A DNA stretch of 64,000 nucleotides from Xiphias gladius (GCF_016859285.1 NC_053402.1:8732031-8796030); one strand, 5' to 3'. Counted from the stretch's first letter, positions 28,510-39,330 are shown. Numbers and translations: made by a program. Notes: generated by a model from the sequence alone, not told the origin.

Positions 28510-29831
28510 GAGTGGTAGAAGAAGTATTCTGATCCTTTACTTTAAATAAAAGTAACAATCCCCAACTATAAAAATATTCCAGTACAGGTAAAAATCCTGA
28601 TTTCAGCATATTACTGCATCAGTCCCAGTAGAATGCTGGTGTCCTTCCCACTATTCAAGTGAAGCTTGCATACAGGTCTATGTCACTGTCTATCAACATA
28701 TAAATAGCCCTGTTCCTTATAAGCAAAAAGAGCTATCTCGCTCTCTTGTAACCCCTCGTATGTTATTATGGCAATCCAATCAACATGTGAGCATAAAATT
28801 TTGGTTGTGTCCCATTCTACTTAATGGCAGAAGAGGATGTAAAGAGCTCATTGAATAGTTGCCTCTTTTATTTAGCAGTTATTATACTATTTTAAATAAT
28901 TCACATTCTAGGTGTTGACCATTGACCCCTATGATGTCAGAAAGATTAGTCACATGGTTTGATTTGATTAAAACCTAAGTTACTTTGGCTAAATCTTTGT
29001 TGTTTTACTTTTTCAATTTTAGCCTGTTTTATTCGTTGGTTATGAGACTGGCTTAAGCACAAAGTTCCTGTCAGTTGCACCAAAAACTTCACAGGTATCA
29101 CTGATTAGTTGGATTGCTTTTCTGCAATGAGTTATCATATATGACAACTTCATTTTTCAATTCTGATAAAATGCATTTTATAACATTTTCTAGGCAAACC
29201 TAAATTCTCACCAGTACATTTAATCCATCATAAATCTTGAATGCAATTATTCACATCAAATTTGATTTCATTTTGAAATAGTCATAGTTATTCTGAAAAC
29301 TAAAAATGTGAAATACATTCATATTTGAAAGTAATGAGAGACTTTTAGAGTCTGATGAATGTAAGTAGTACAAAAATGTTTCTGGCCATGGACTGAAAAG
29401 GTTAAGTAAAAGTACACAAGTTTTACCAGGAAAACGTCCTTTAAGTATATTACCCAGAGCTTAGAGTGACATCTTCAAGCTTGTTTGACTGACCAATGGT
29501 CTAAGCCTCAAAATTCACTTTGCTGTAATTAAAGAAAAGGATAAGCAGCAAAAAGCTGAAAACATGTGATGTTTTGCATTTTTGCATGAAAAGATTAATC
29601 AGTTATCAAAACGATCACTGATTTTTAAAAAATCTTTTTTTATAATTAACTATGCAACTAATCAATTAATTCTTAAAACTCACATTTTAAAAAGTACAAT
29701 ATTTTTCTCTGAAACATAAGTAGCATTACTAAGTGTCATTAAATGGTAATACTTAAGTTAAGTACATATACCTCATATTTATACTTAAATACAGTTCTTT
29801 AGTAAATGTGCTTAGTTACATTCCAACAAAG
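28510..29831. mobile_element. hAT-type repeat related to the MITE at 9.45 kb
   Basis: The left end (GAGTGGTAGAAGAAGTATTC) and right end (GCTTAGTTACATTCCAACAAAG) are degraded forms of the CAGTGGTGGAA termini, with the same AAGTA-rich interior next to each end. The middle is longer, about 1.3 kb in all, and has no transposase frame; it may include later insertions. No target duplication remains visible. Confidence 0.5.
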
Positions 29832-30239
29832 TCATCCGCAGAGAGAAGTATCCACACATCAATATCAGGCTGCTGGATGAGTCACTAATGTCCGAATGTT
29901 GCCTTAAACATCAGGATGCTACAGGTACATTGTAAGGTCATTGTGACAGCTGTTATTAAGGCTAACAGCAGTCGTACTAAGTAGGAGTTTTTATATTTCT
30001 AATCACTGAGCACATAAAAATTTTTATTTTAAATTTGATTCACTGCTCAAAAAGTGTTTACATACGCAAAGACAGTAAGTATGAGGGAGAGGGAGGGACG
30101 GGGAGTCATTTGAGGCACCTGATGCTTTGTTGATGGTGCTTTGGTAAAGTTAGACTAAGTAACAAACATGTAATGGTGTATGGAACACATGAACAAACAG
30201 GGAAGAGACAGAGAGAGACAAAGAGACACTGCGACTTAG

Positions 30240-30399
30240 AGAGAGAGGGTGGAGGAAAGAAACGGAATTGCTTAATTTGAGTCACTGCTTCTGCATTATA
30301 GACAAACCCTTTTTTTTCTGGTCCAACCAAGTTTTCCTCCCACTGAATGTTCTTCCATCGTACCAACTGGCCAGATCTCAGAGGAATTTCCATATACAG
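30240..30399 (+). other. Possible 5' UTR exon of the chimeric gene
   Basis: The plus strand shows a strong donor, CAG|GTAAGC, at 30,399/30,400. It follows sequence without AT-rich bias, and the next good acceptor in front of a start codon is at 32,801-32,802 (pyrimidine tract, then CATCAAG). I infer a non-coding first exon ending here; its start is unknown. Confidence 0.3.
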
Positions 30400-31849
30400 G
30401 TAAGCCGATTTTTTTCTGCAAAAAAATAAAAATCTGTGAATATTGTAAGAAATGAAAAAGAAGTCACTTTCTGTCACTTTTATTGCTTTAATTGCAGTTT
30501 TGAAGGTAATTTCTTGTCTTTGAAATAGTTTTAAATTTGAGTAGAAACAAGTCTATAGTCCTCAAACAAAAAAAAATTGTCTTTATACTTATGAGCAGTA
30601 ATGTTTTTTAAAGGATATTAAATAATCTTCTTTTATACAAAAATGCATTTTGTGGAGAAATTGAATGAAAATTGAAATAAAAAGGAGACCTTACTGAAAC
30701 CTGAGCTATATTAATGTAGAATATTCCCTTAGTAAACAGTGTCTTCCCTGAAACTATGTCCCGTTACATAAATCCACAGACTTCACAGTTTTCATAGACT
30801 ATTTCTTTAGTAGAAAATAGTCTAAATGAAAACTGTGACAGACATTTCCAGTTTCTAGGATTTTGTTTCTGGAAAGAGATTTTACTATTGAGGTTTTCAA
30901 AAATATTTCTATAATTTTTTCAATGCTTTGAGCAGGACAAACAAAATCCCCTACTCTTCTGTTGCATTGGGGTGACGGCAGACATCTCAGACAACAATCT
31001 AAAAACTTCAGCAAATATAACTGAAATGATCTGCATGGGAAGATACCACTGGGGTTAAATGGAGAAATATGTTCACCATTTATAAGTTTAAAGTGAGAAA
31101 ATTTTTAATACAAGACAAAGTTCCAATTTCTGAATATTTTTTGTGCTTTGTTCATTTTTCCTGGTTTGACAGACTGGCTAAAAACTAGTTTAATGTCAAT
31201 AAAATCTGATAATTTTAATCTTACAGAATACAAGACAAATGCCCTAAAGTGTTAAATTGAAAAATATGTATTATGTAATATGTAGTAGTGGTATTGGTAG
31301 TACTGACTAGTATCTTTGTGGAGGCCGAATCCATCTTCAGACAGAATACAGACAGCCAGCATTGTCTGGATGACTTGAAATGATGGGACGAATCAGGAGA
31401 AATGTAATTTTCCATCAGTCATACAGCAATGGAAGGATTTCCTTGACAACAAAAAACGGCAGGCTCTAGTTTTGTAAGGAGGAGTGGTATAGCTGGAGTA
31501 ACTACTTCCACGTGTGAGCGGATGTGCTTAGTTACTGCTCAGTCCAGTGGGGTATTGTCTCACACAGAAGTAAAATCTGGATTAATTCCATTCATGTTCA
31601 CCAAATTAACACACAAAGAGACCTGTGTTGGACTCAGCAGCCCTGTCACCATAATTTAGATAAGTGACTTAGTGGCTCCGCTTATGTGAGAAAGGTTGGA
31701 CATCATGTGAAGGAAACGTAAAGGGAGATTGTGCACGTTTGTGTGTGTATGTACAGTATGTGTGTCTGTTCAAGGTCTGAAGTGTAGTTTGTGTGTAAAA
31801 ACCCTGACACCTTTTGTAGAACAAGAGTCAAGAGTTTACAGCTAGGCTA

Positions 31850-32360
31850 ATGGCTCTGTAAGATGGGCACAGAGGAGATTTTGAGCTAAATGCTTACATG
31901 TTCACATGTTAACATGTTAACAATGGCAATGCTATGCTGATGAGAAGCAGGTATAATGGTTATACCATGCTCACCATAATAGTTTAGTATATTAGCATGC
32001 TAACATTTGCTAATTAGCACTAAACACATAGTAACGCTTAGCCTGATGGGAATGTTATCAGTTTTTCAAGTATTTAATTCTAAACTAAAGTATTGGACAA
32101 ATCAAATTTTTGACCTTATTATGGGGTTAGATGAAAAGTTAAGGGATCACCAAAGTTGTTAAAATTCATCCTAAGGAATAGTTATGTCTGTACCAAATTT
32201 GATGGCAATTCATCCTATATTTGTTGAGACATTTCACAAAAAACAAAAACAAAATGTAAGCCTTGCGGTGGCACCTCACATTTCAGTCCCACTGAAGTAG
32301 CGGACTCACTGATAGACCAACAATGCCATTCCTAGAGCCATGCTAGCATTGTAGCTTTAA
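31850..32360 (+). repeat. Common teleost interspersed repeat
   Basis: The segment has the layout of a widespread fish repeat: many GCTAACA/ACATGTTAACA strings, then ATTAGCATGCTAACA, then a conserved block around GTACCAAATTTGATGGCAAT and GTTGAGACATTTCAC. It is non-coding and assigned from recall of the pattern. Confidence 0.5.
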
Positions 32361-32821
32361 AACCCTATGTCTAAAAACAAAGGTTGAATAAGTTTTAAAT
32401 TTCCGTTACTTGCGCTCATATACTGTATCTTTTTTCTGTACAGTCATTGCTACATAAATGTTGAAGATTATTTATCCTATTCAGTGGCTTCTGAGGATTT
32501 ATAGTTTGCCGTGATGATCATTTTGGTTATACTTAGCATAGCTCAACTCCTGTTTCCTGTGCTGATGGAAGGATGTTGTGTCACTGCTTGTATGAAAGTG
32601 TCATTTGTTTGTTAAGGCTAAATACATTTTTTTGCTTAGATTACCTACATATTAAAAAGTAAGCTATCTAGCAAGTATGCTATTTCACATGCACAAGGTT
32701 TTCTTTTTCTGTGTTATTCAAATGCTTCAAAATCTGTTGTTATAAATCAAGTACCTGGCATCACTACTGCTTCTTTCTCTCTTTTTCTCCTTCTCCATCA
32801 AGTCTCCTCCATACCAACAGG

Positions 32822-33917
32822 ATGACCCTTCTTGATTACCCTGTTCCAGAGTTGGATGTTACCTTGCAAGAAGTGGGCCGTGTCCTGCAGCTCACTTTAA
32901 GTCCTGACCTTTACCCTGAGTTCAAAATCGCGCTGGAGCAGCAGAGGGAGCACCTTCAAGAGGCCCAGCAGAAATTAGCAACTAGAGCTGCAGGACAGGA
33001 GAACTGGGTGACAGAGCAATTTAAGAGAGGTCTGCTGTCATGTGCTGACCCCCTGCCCACCTCCACAGCCCTCCCTGTTGTTCTTCTTCCATCCAAAGCA
33101 AAGAGATGTACCCAGCTGGGGAGGGCAGCTGCTCTACTCTGGGCAGCAGCAAAGCTGTACAGTGAGCCCTTGTTACTGGAGGGTGATGTGCCAATGGAGC
33201 GCACACAGCAGTCTGAGGTATTTGCTGCCAGCCGAATTCCTGGCAGGAATCAAGATCAAATTAAGGTAAGATAACTGTCAGGGTGCAGCTGGAGAGCAAA
33301 GGTTAGGGGTTTCAAGTTTTCAGGCAGTAAATTGAAATATGTCAGGTTGAATCTTGACCTTAGTTTATTTCTTGACCTTTCATCCTCCCACACCGATCCA
33401 AATATTTTGAGCAATTTCTAATCCGTAGCTTTGTCATTTCCAGGTCTACCCAGATAGCCTCCATGCCATCATCACCTGTGTTGGAGGAGTGTTCCCTGTT
33501 GACATACTCTGGCGTCCCAGCACTGGTGGGCCAGTTTCTGCTAGACCATTCATTGACATCTACAACCAACTGGCTCAGGTGATGGATCACCCCAGCGCAG
33601 GAAAACAGAATGATCCTTCTGCCATTTGCAGCCTCTCAGCTCTGCAGCGTAGGGCCTGGGCTTCAATCAGGGAAGGGATCCTGGGGCAAGAAGGGGAAGC
33701 AGCAGCATCACTGGGGCTGATGGAGAGTGCTGTGCTAACACTCTGTCTGGAAGATCGGAATGCACCTTCTGAACTGGCTGATATCCTCAATGCAGTGAGG
33801 CTGGGAGGAGGAGGAGACAGTCCACGTCTGAGATATTATGATAAGGTATTAGAGAGAATCTGGATAAGGATATTAAAACAAGCTGAGATCAGATCTCTAA
33901 CTGATCTCTAACATCTC

Positions 33918-33993
<76 letters not shown>

Positions 33994-35400
33994 CCTCGAG
34001 TTCCACAGTCGAATTTAGCATAACACACACATTATTACATGATTTACACAAGGTTTCAAGTAAATATATAAGTATATGACAAAGTAATTCAGTTATAGTC
34101 CCAGAGCAAAGCTTTGGTCATTAGATGTATATTAACAGACTGTTCTTGAATTACAATTTCTGCATTTGCTCTTCAAAAATGAATAAACGTCAGAACAGTT
34201 GTCTCAAAAAGAGACATTGACAATGTAAGCTAGTAAAATATTTAGATTTTGATATGGACAAAAATTGTAAAGGATATAAAAATGCACACAAACATGTCAG
34301 TTGTCTGTGCTATAAGAGGTGGTCAGAGGTTACAATACTCACTAATTTTCTGTGCAGTGAAAAAAAAAACAATCATTTGTTTTCTATTTCTCGACAGGTG
34401 GTGAACCTGGTGGTGTTCAAGGACAGTACAGCTGGGATGGTGTTTGAGCACAGTGCTGTGGATGGGATGGTGGCTGGGCTTGTGACTGAGCGTGTGTACA
34501 ATCTGTCTGAGACTGCTGACTTAAACCTAGTCCATACTGAATCAGAAAATGTGAATGGGTCTGTCACAGTAAGCAATGTTAATTCTGTTTGCCCAACGTC
34601 CCTAACATTCCCCTTGCAAGGAGTAAACACCCCCAATCCAAGCCCTGACTTAAAAGCAACTCATCCTGTTCTCACTTTTGATGTGCCCTCCTATCCTGAT
34701 GTCTTTTCTACTCTCAGAGGGCAGAGAGGCCTGTATGATGCCTGGATCAACTTTTCTTTGCAGCTTTCCCTGAGGCAGACTCTTGGGGAATCGGCTGCCA
34801 GTCACATACTTGTCACACCTACCCATATGCGCCACTACAAACATGGCCGATGTGATCCTACATACTCACTCACCATGCATTCTCGCAAGTTAATAGGTGC
34901 CTTGGCATCCTGCGCTGGCCCAGATAACAAAATCCAATACACTACTGACATCCTAAACTTGTTCCATGTTGCATTTTTGGAGCATAAGAACCTCATCAGA
35001 AACACTAAAAGTGGTCAAGGTGTTGGTCCACACCTAGCTGCCCTGCGTCGATCTTTACCATCTGACAATCCACTGAAGAAGTTCCTGGACCCCTTTGGGT
35101 GTCCTTCTGTGTACCTCACTGGTACAGATCTGATGGAGGGTGTAGAGTGTGGAGTAGGGAATGTTTATGCCCAAGATCAGCTGGCTGTAACCTACCTTGG
35201 AAAAAGAGACAAGGTTCGCATCGTGCTTAATGGGAAAGGGAGCTTTGCTCTGACATTGGAGAAGGTTCAAGAAAACCTGAAGACAAATCTGAAGTTAGTG
35301 ATGCTTCTAGCTGTTAGATATGCCATTGCAAGCCAGATGGGAGCCCTGGAGTGTCTACTCGAACAAGGTCAAACAGAGAAAATGATTGTAGAGACATATC
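32822..35400 (+). other. Domain: carnitine/choline O-acyltransferase-like (residues 1 to ~615)
   Basis: This family moves acyl groups between CoA and an alcohol such as carnitine or choline. Visible family signatures are the N-terminal PVPELDVTL; RLRYYDK just before the third exon; the catalytic block FEHSAVDG with His300 (codon 34,449-34,451); YKHGRCDPTYSLTM, aligning with the substrate-carboxylate motif; and HKNLIRNTKSGQGVGPHL, matching the family helix before the substrate motif. The usual STSQ motif is replaced by LTGTDLM and the PDGYG-like loop by VYAQDQLAV. The acyltransferase base is kept, but the polar acceptor site is altered, so carnitine may not be the acceptor. Exons 1 and 2 and 218 codons of exon 3 contribute up to residue ~500; the last part is helical. 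Confidence 0.85.
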
Positions 35401-38303
35401 AATGTCCACAGAGCCCAAAAAATGGCAAAAGCACTGGTAATTCCACCACGGGCAAGAGTCCAAATTATTCTCTGGTGATCCATGGTGGAGCAGGAGAAGA
35501 GATGATGTTGAACATGCAAGTGATTGGGGTTATTGAGTTTGCTCTAGAGACAGCCTTAAAGCTTGGATCCCAAGTGCTTCAACAAGGTGGCAGGAGTCTG
35601 GATGCAGTTCAGAGGTCAGTGGAAGCTCTGGAGGACTGCTTACTGTTCAATGCGGGTAAAGGCTCGGTATTCAACAAAGATGGCAAAAATGAACTGGAAG
35701 CAACCATTGTAGATGGCAGTGCAGTGAGGTCAGGATCTGTTGCTTGTCTGCAAAGTGTGAAGAATCCAATAAAAGCAGCCAGATGTGTCATGGAGAAAAG
35801 CTCACATTCACTTATTGTAGGAGATGGTGCTGAGGAGTTTCTGCAAGGGCTGGAGGAGAAGGAGAAGCCTGTTGGGCAAGAGTATTTCTACACTGATATA
35901 CGTCACAGAGAGTTAACTGCAAAGCTCAGTGGTGGAAATCCCTCAAAAAACAATCACCCTCAGACAGTTGGAGCTGTGGCATTGGATCACTGGCATCGGT
36001 TGGCTGCTGCAACCTCCACAGGTGGGTTAGTAGGAAAGCTGAAAGGGCGAGTTGGGGATACAGCAGTAGTAGGGGCAGGAATATATGCTGACGACAAGTT
36101 GGCTATCACCTGCTCTGGAGATGGAGATGTATTTCTGAGGCACACAGTTTCCCAGAAAATAGCCAGTCTCTACCATTACAAAGGGTATAGCCTTAGGCAG
36201 GCATGCAGAGAAGTGATGGCTGAAAATCTAAATGGGATCTGTGCAGGTATCATTGCTGTGGACACAAAAGGTGAAGTCATCATTGAAACAAATGCTGATG
36301 TTATGTTTGTGGCCTCAATGATAAATGGCATTTCAAGAGTAGAGGTCCTCAGGCCCCTGAAAAGCTTCTCTGATGTGATCTGGGAAACAGACGAGCTGGT
36401 TGCCTACCTGAATCCCAACCCCTGGATCCCTGGATCAACCATTCTGACTAGAAAAACTCTCAGTGGGGCAAGCAGCATCTTTCACTCGGCCACACCTGAC
36501 TTTGTGTCTATGCTACAAGGAGCAAGAGTGGTGTCAAGCTTACTATGTGAGCGATTGGGAGTGCAGCGCTGTGCCTTGGTTTTCTATCCAACCCCTGATC
36601 ATCCTGCACAAATCAAACTGCTCCCACTTCATGGCCTAGAGCCAAATTGGCAGCGCCATCTTGCTGGTGAAGAGGAATTCCATGCTTACGATCCTGGCTA
36701 CTGCACCTCAAAAAGTGCCCCGGGCTGGGATGACAAAGCACTGGCCCAGATTCAAGCCAAGATTAGAAACAGATTGCCAACACCAAATGCACCTTCTTGC
36801 TTTGACTTTTATGGGGACCCTTCTAATGATAACCTTTTCAGCCGTATTGTACGTGGAGAGCAGCAGCAGTGGAGGGTATGGGAAGACAATGACCATGTGG
36901 CCTTCCTCACACCATTCCCAAACACTCCTGGACTTACTGTTGTGGTGCCACGCAAACCATTGTCCAGTGACATCTTCAGACTGGATGAAGCTGACTACAA
37001 CGCACTGATCTTAGCCACTCATAAAGTTGCCCGACTACTGGAAGAGGGAATGAGAGCTCGAGGTGTTGCACTGATCTTTGAGGGCTTTGAGATTGACTAT
37101 GCTCATGTCAAGCTAATCCCTCTGTTACCTTCACCAGATGGCACCAAGCCTGCTGAGCTGCAACAAGAATACTTTCAAAGCTACCCTGGATATGTGTCAT
37201 CGCTGGATGGTCCAGCTGCTGACCCTGAGGCCCTCAAAACGATCTACTTAAAAATCATCAAGTGCAGGCCTCCTCATTCATGGGAAGACCCTCACTCCCA
37301 CTCTGCACTTGCCATCAAGAGCCAGTGGTATCGCAACCTATTCCAGATTCAAAACACTCTTTTCCACAGCACAGTGGAATACTTCCAAAGTTCCTGCCAG
37401 TACTCCTACGCTCTGACCCCTCTCACCACAGACACCATTTCCTCACCAATGGGCCTGGGATCTGACTCAGAACCAGTTTCTATTAACCTGCTGGGCCAGG
37501 ACATCTACCTGGCTGACTCAATGCAATTTGTGCTTGAATACTTCCTTCGCTTCCAGGAGAACCTGCCGGGGACCTATTACATATCTCCCAGCTTTAGAGG
37601 AGAAGATCCTGATGCCACACACTTGAACCAGTTCTACCATGTGGAGTGTGAGCTGCTGGGTGACATGGACAATGCCATTTCCACAGCAGAGGGATACCTG
37701 GCTCATCTCACCAAATCCATGTTTAATAAACACTCCAATATAATTCTCAACACTGCTGGGACTCTTACACATGTCACAGCCATGCTCAGTAAGCTGGATG
37801 GAAAAACCGCACTACCAAGAGTCCCTCTAGACAAGGCCATTCCCATGATGCCCTCTGCTGACTGTGTAGAGTGGGTCCAAGATGGTCAGCCGAAGTTTGG
37901 CAGAAAGCTAACACGCAAAGGAGAGCGGGTCTTGATTGAGAAATATGGTGGTGCTGTTTGGCTGACTGAGATGGACCATCTTGGAGTTCCATTCTACCAG
38001 GCGTATGTGGAGGGAACTGGGCAGTGCAAAGCCAAAGCTGCTGACCTTCTGCTGGGGCTGGGTGAGACTGTCGGTCTTGGTGAACGTCATTCCACCCCTG
38101 AGATGGTACAAGAGGCTCTCAGGCACCATGCAGTCCCTGAGCAGTCCTACAAATGGTACATTAACATGCGCCAAGTAAAACCACTCCTCACCAGTGGATG
38201 GGGCATGGGGACGGAGCGCTACTTGTGTTGGCTTCTTCAGCATGATGACATTAGAGATATACATATCATACCTCGGATGAAAGGAATGAAATACATGCCT
38301 TGA
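32822..38303 (+). CDS. Four-function chimeric enzyme: acyltransferase - asparaginase - 2x HIT-like - AsnRS-like
   Basis: Coding exons are 32822-33265, 33444-33845 and 34398-38303. All junctions are in-phase AG|GT and the protein has 1,583 residues. The start fits because LDYPVPELDVTLQEVGRVLQ is the usual N-terminus of the carnitine/choline acyltransferase family, and no targeting peptide precedes it, so a cytosolic protein is likely. In order: acyltransferase-like (1 to ~615, catalytic His300), asparaginase/isoaspartyl peptidase (~639-930, nucleophile Thr805), HIT-like 1 (~940-1060), HIT-like 2 (~1090-1230), AsnRS-like catalytic core (~1237-1583). The last exon runs 3.9 kb without a stop and crosses every domain border, so the fusion is real in the genome. 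I know no characterised enzyme with this set. The substrate is unknown; acyl-CoA, an Asp/Asn-type compound and an adenylate are the expected chemistries. A broken inverted copy lies 7-14 kb upstream. Confidence 0.93.
33920..33991. repeat. (CA)n microsatellite in the second intron of the chimeric gene
   Basis: A near-perfect (CA)36 tract about 75 bp after the second coding exon. It is likely polymorphic. Confidence 0.95.
35466..36341 (+). other. Domain: isoaspartyl peptidase / type-2 L-asparaginase (residues ~639-930)
   Basis: This is the Ntn-hydrolase family of human ASRGL1. Present are the opening VIHGGAG (His644), LDAVQRSVEALED, FNAGKGSVFNKDGKNELEA (the substrate-pocket GxGS and ELEA region), the nucleophile motif QTVGAVALD with Thr805 (codon 35,964-35,966), ATSTGG, the GRVGDTAVVGAG block (Arg and Asp contact the substrate) and the SGDGD turn in place of the usual TGHGE. 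Family members cut their own chain just before the catalytic Thr. Here the residue before it is Gln, where I recall Gly, Asp or Asn, so processing could be slower or lost. Confidence 0.9.
36369..37241 (+). other. Domain: tandem HIT-like repeats (residues ~940-1230)
   Basis: Two copies of a histidine-triad-like fold, about 166 residues apart, share the plan WE.D..AFL...P..PG.T...RKPL...ALV/F...KL(L/I)PL, then a Y.PGY tail and an AL..I..KI helix. Repeat 1 starts near Trp944, repeat 2 near Trp1110. In the HxHxH position repeat 1 reads PAQIKLLP (no His) and repeat 2 reads YAHVKLIP, keeping only the middle His (His1185), the nucleophile in HIT enzymes. HIT proteins cleave nucleotide conjugates such as AMP-amides. 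Repeat 1 is probably structural; repeat 2 may be weakly active or a binding domain. Confidence 0.75.
37260..38303 (+). other. Domain: asparaginyl-tRNA-synthetase-like class II core (residues ~1237-1583)
   Basis: Class II synthetase features are visible in order: LADSMQFVLEYFL, motif 2 SPSFRGEDPDATHLNQFYHV with Arg1349, VEWVQDG, a PFYQAYVEG strand, LLLGLGETVGLGERHS (as in AsnRS), YKWYINMRQVKP and motif 3 GWGMGTERYLCW with Arg1556, then DIRDIHIIPRMKG. These bind ATP and activate the amino acid as an adenylate. No OB-fold anticodon domain precedes it; only the HIT-like repeats do. I infer a tRNA-free ligase, as known for other synthetase paralogues (archaeal AsnRS-related asparagine synthetase). 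Substrate not shown. Confidence 0.88.
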
Positions 38304-39330
38304 TCATAAGTACATAAGTTCAGAGCAGACCAAACCAGAAATGTAATCACAAAGAGTGACCAGAAGGCAGAGATGACTAAGATCAAGTTTACAAGAAAAG
38401 ATGAATGATTTGTTCTGTGATAAACATGTATCCAAAGTTAGAATATTATTGAAAGTGTTGGTATGGTAATGGTGAAATAATTGTTTTCTGATCAAACTAT
38501 GGTATATATAGATATACTTCTCATACCTCAGATGAAAGGAAGTAAATACATGCCCTGATCATCAGTTTTGTTTGGAATTTCAGGCCATTAGATGTAATAT
38601 ACTTGTAATAATGGGGCAAAAGAAGAGTATAGAATGGAGATTTTTACCATAAATACGCTTCAATAATCCAGAGTTTGGGACTTTTATCCAGCTTTGGGTT
38701 TCCTAAAATCTTTCCTGCTCTGTCCATGGTAGAGGAACCTTCCTTCAGTCCGTAGTCCCACATGACCTGTGTACCCCACAAAGTAAAATGTTTCTGAAAA
38801 TTAAGTTTTTTACAAATGCAATAAAAAGTTGAGACATCATTGCAGTAAGAAGAGAAAAGTATATTAATGTAGACAAAGTTGACATCAAGGTTACACAAAG
38901 TAATTAATTAGTTATTCTTTTAAAGTTATCATGTTACACTAAAGGTTGGTTTACTTTCTTAATGATAAAGCTACAGTGTCAGTGTAACTACAAAGTGAAA
39001 ATACATAAACAGTGTAAGTACAACTTGAGTTGTTTCAGTAGCTTCATTCCTTGGTGTACAACTGATAAACAGTCTTGACGAAATAATTAATTTAGTCCTG
39101 TAAGGACAACATAAAGGAACACATATTTAAAGTCCTAAATGTTGGCCCTAAATGTTTTATTATCAATTATGCAAGCAAATTCTTTATATTGCTCTTCAAT
39201 GTATTTTTTTGTCTTATTTCTATCACATTGTCTTTTTATGTAAAGATTTTTGTTAAAGTCATAAGGATCATGTACTAAAGGTGTTTTTCATGAAGTAATA
39301 ATGAGTTTTAAAAAATAACAAACCAAATAA
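38304..39330 (+). other. 3' flank / 3' UTR of the chimeric gene
   Basis: AATAAA signals lie at 38,820-38,825 and near 39,325. The last coding bases are partly repeated 254 bp downstream: CATACCTC(G/A)GATGAAAGGAA at ~38,268 and again at ~38,522, each followed by ATACATGCC(T/C)TGATCAT. The segment 38,285-39,303 also occurs inverted inside the LINE at 22,091-23,115. Confidence 0.6.

Larger units (their letters stand above)
29835..32800. other. Upstream region of the chimeric gene
   Basis: No coding exon is recognised. It contains a possible untranslated first exon ending at 30,399 (listed separately) and a common interspersed repeat at 31,850-32,360. The rest is AT-rich. Confidence 0.4.

Noticed and set aside
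30106-30477. 123-codon minus-strand frame near 30.3 kb
   Set aside because: The region reads better as a plus-strand leader exon with a strong donor; the minus frame has no splice signals or motif.
33920-33991. Regular short repeats considered as a CRISPR-like array
   Set aside because: It is a plain (CA)n microsatellite with no spacers, in a vertebrate genome.
34254-34397. Upstream extension of the 3.9 kb exon as an independent start (M at 34,254)
   Set aside because: It precedes the acceptor TTTCTCGACAG at 34,387-34,397 and reads as intron; the protein continues instead from the exon ending at 33,845.
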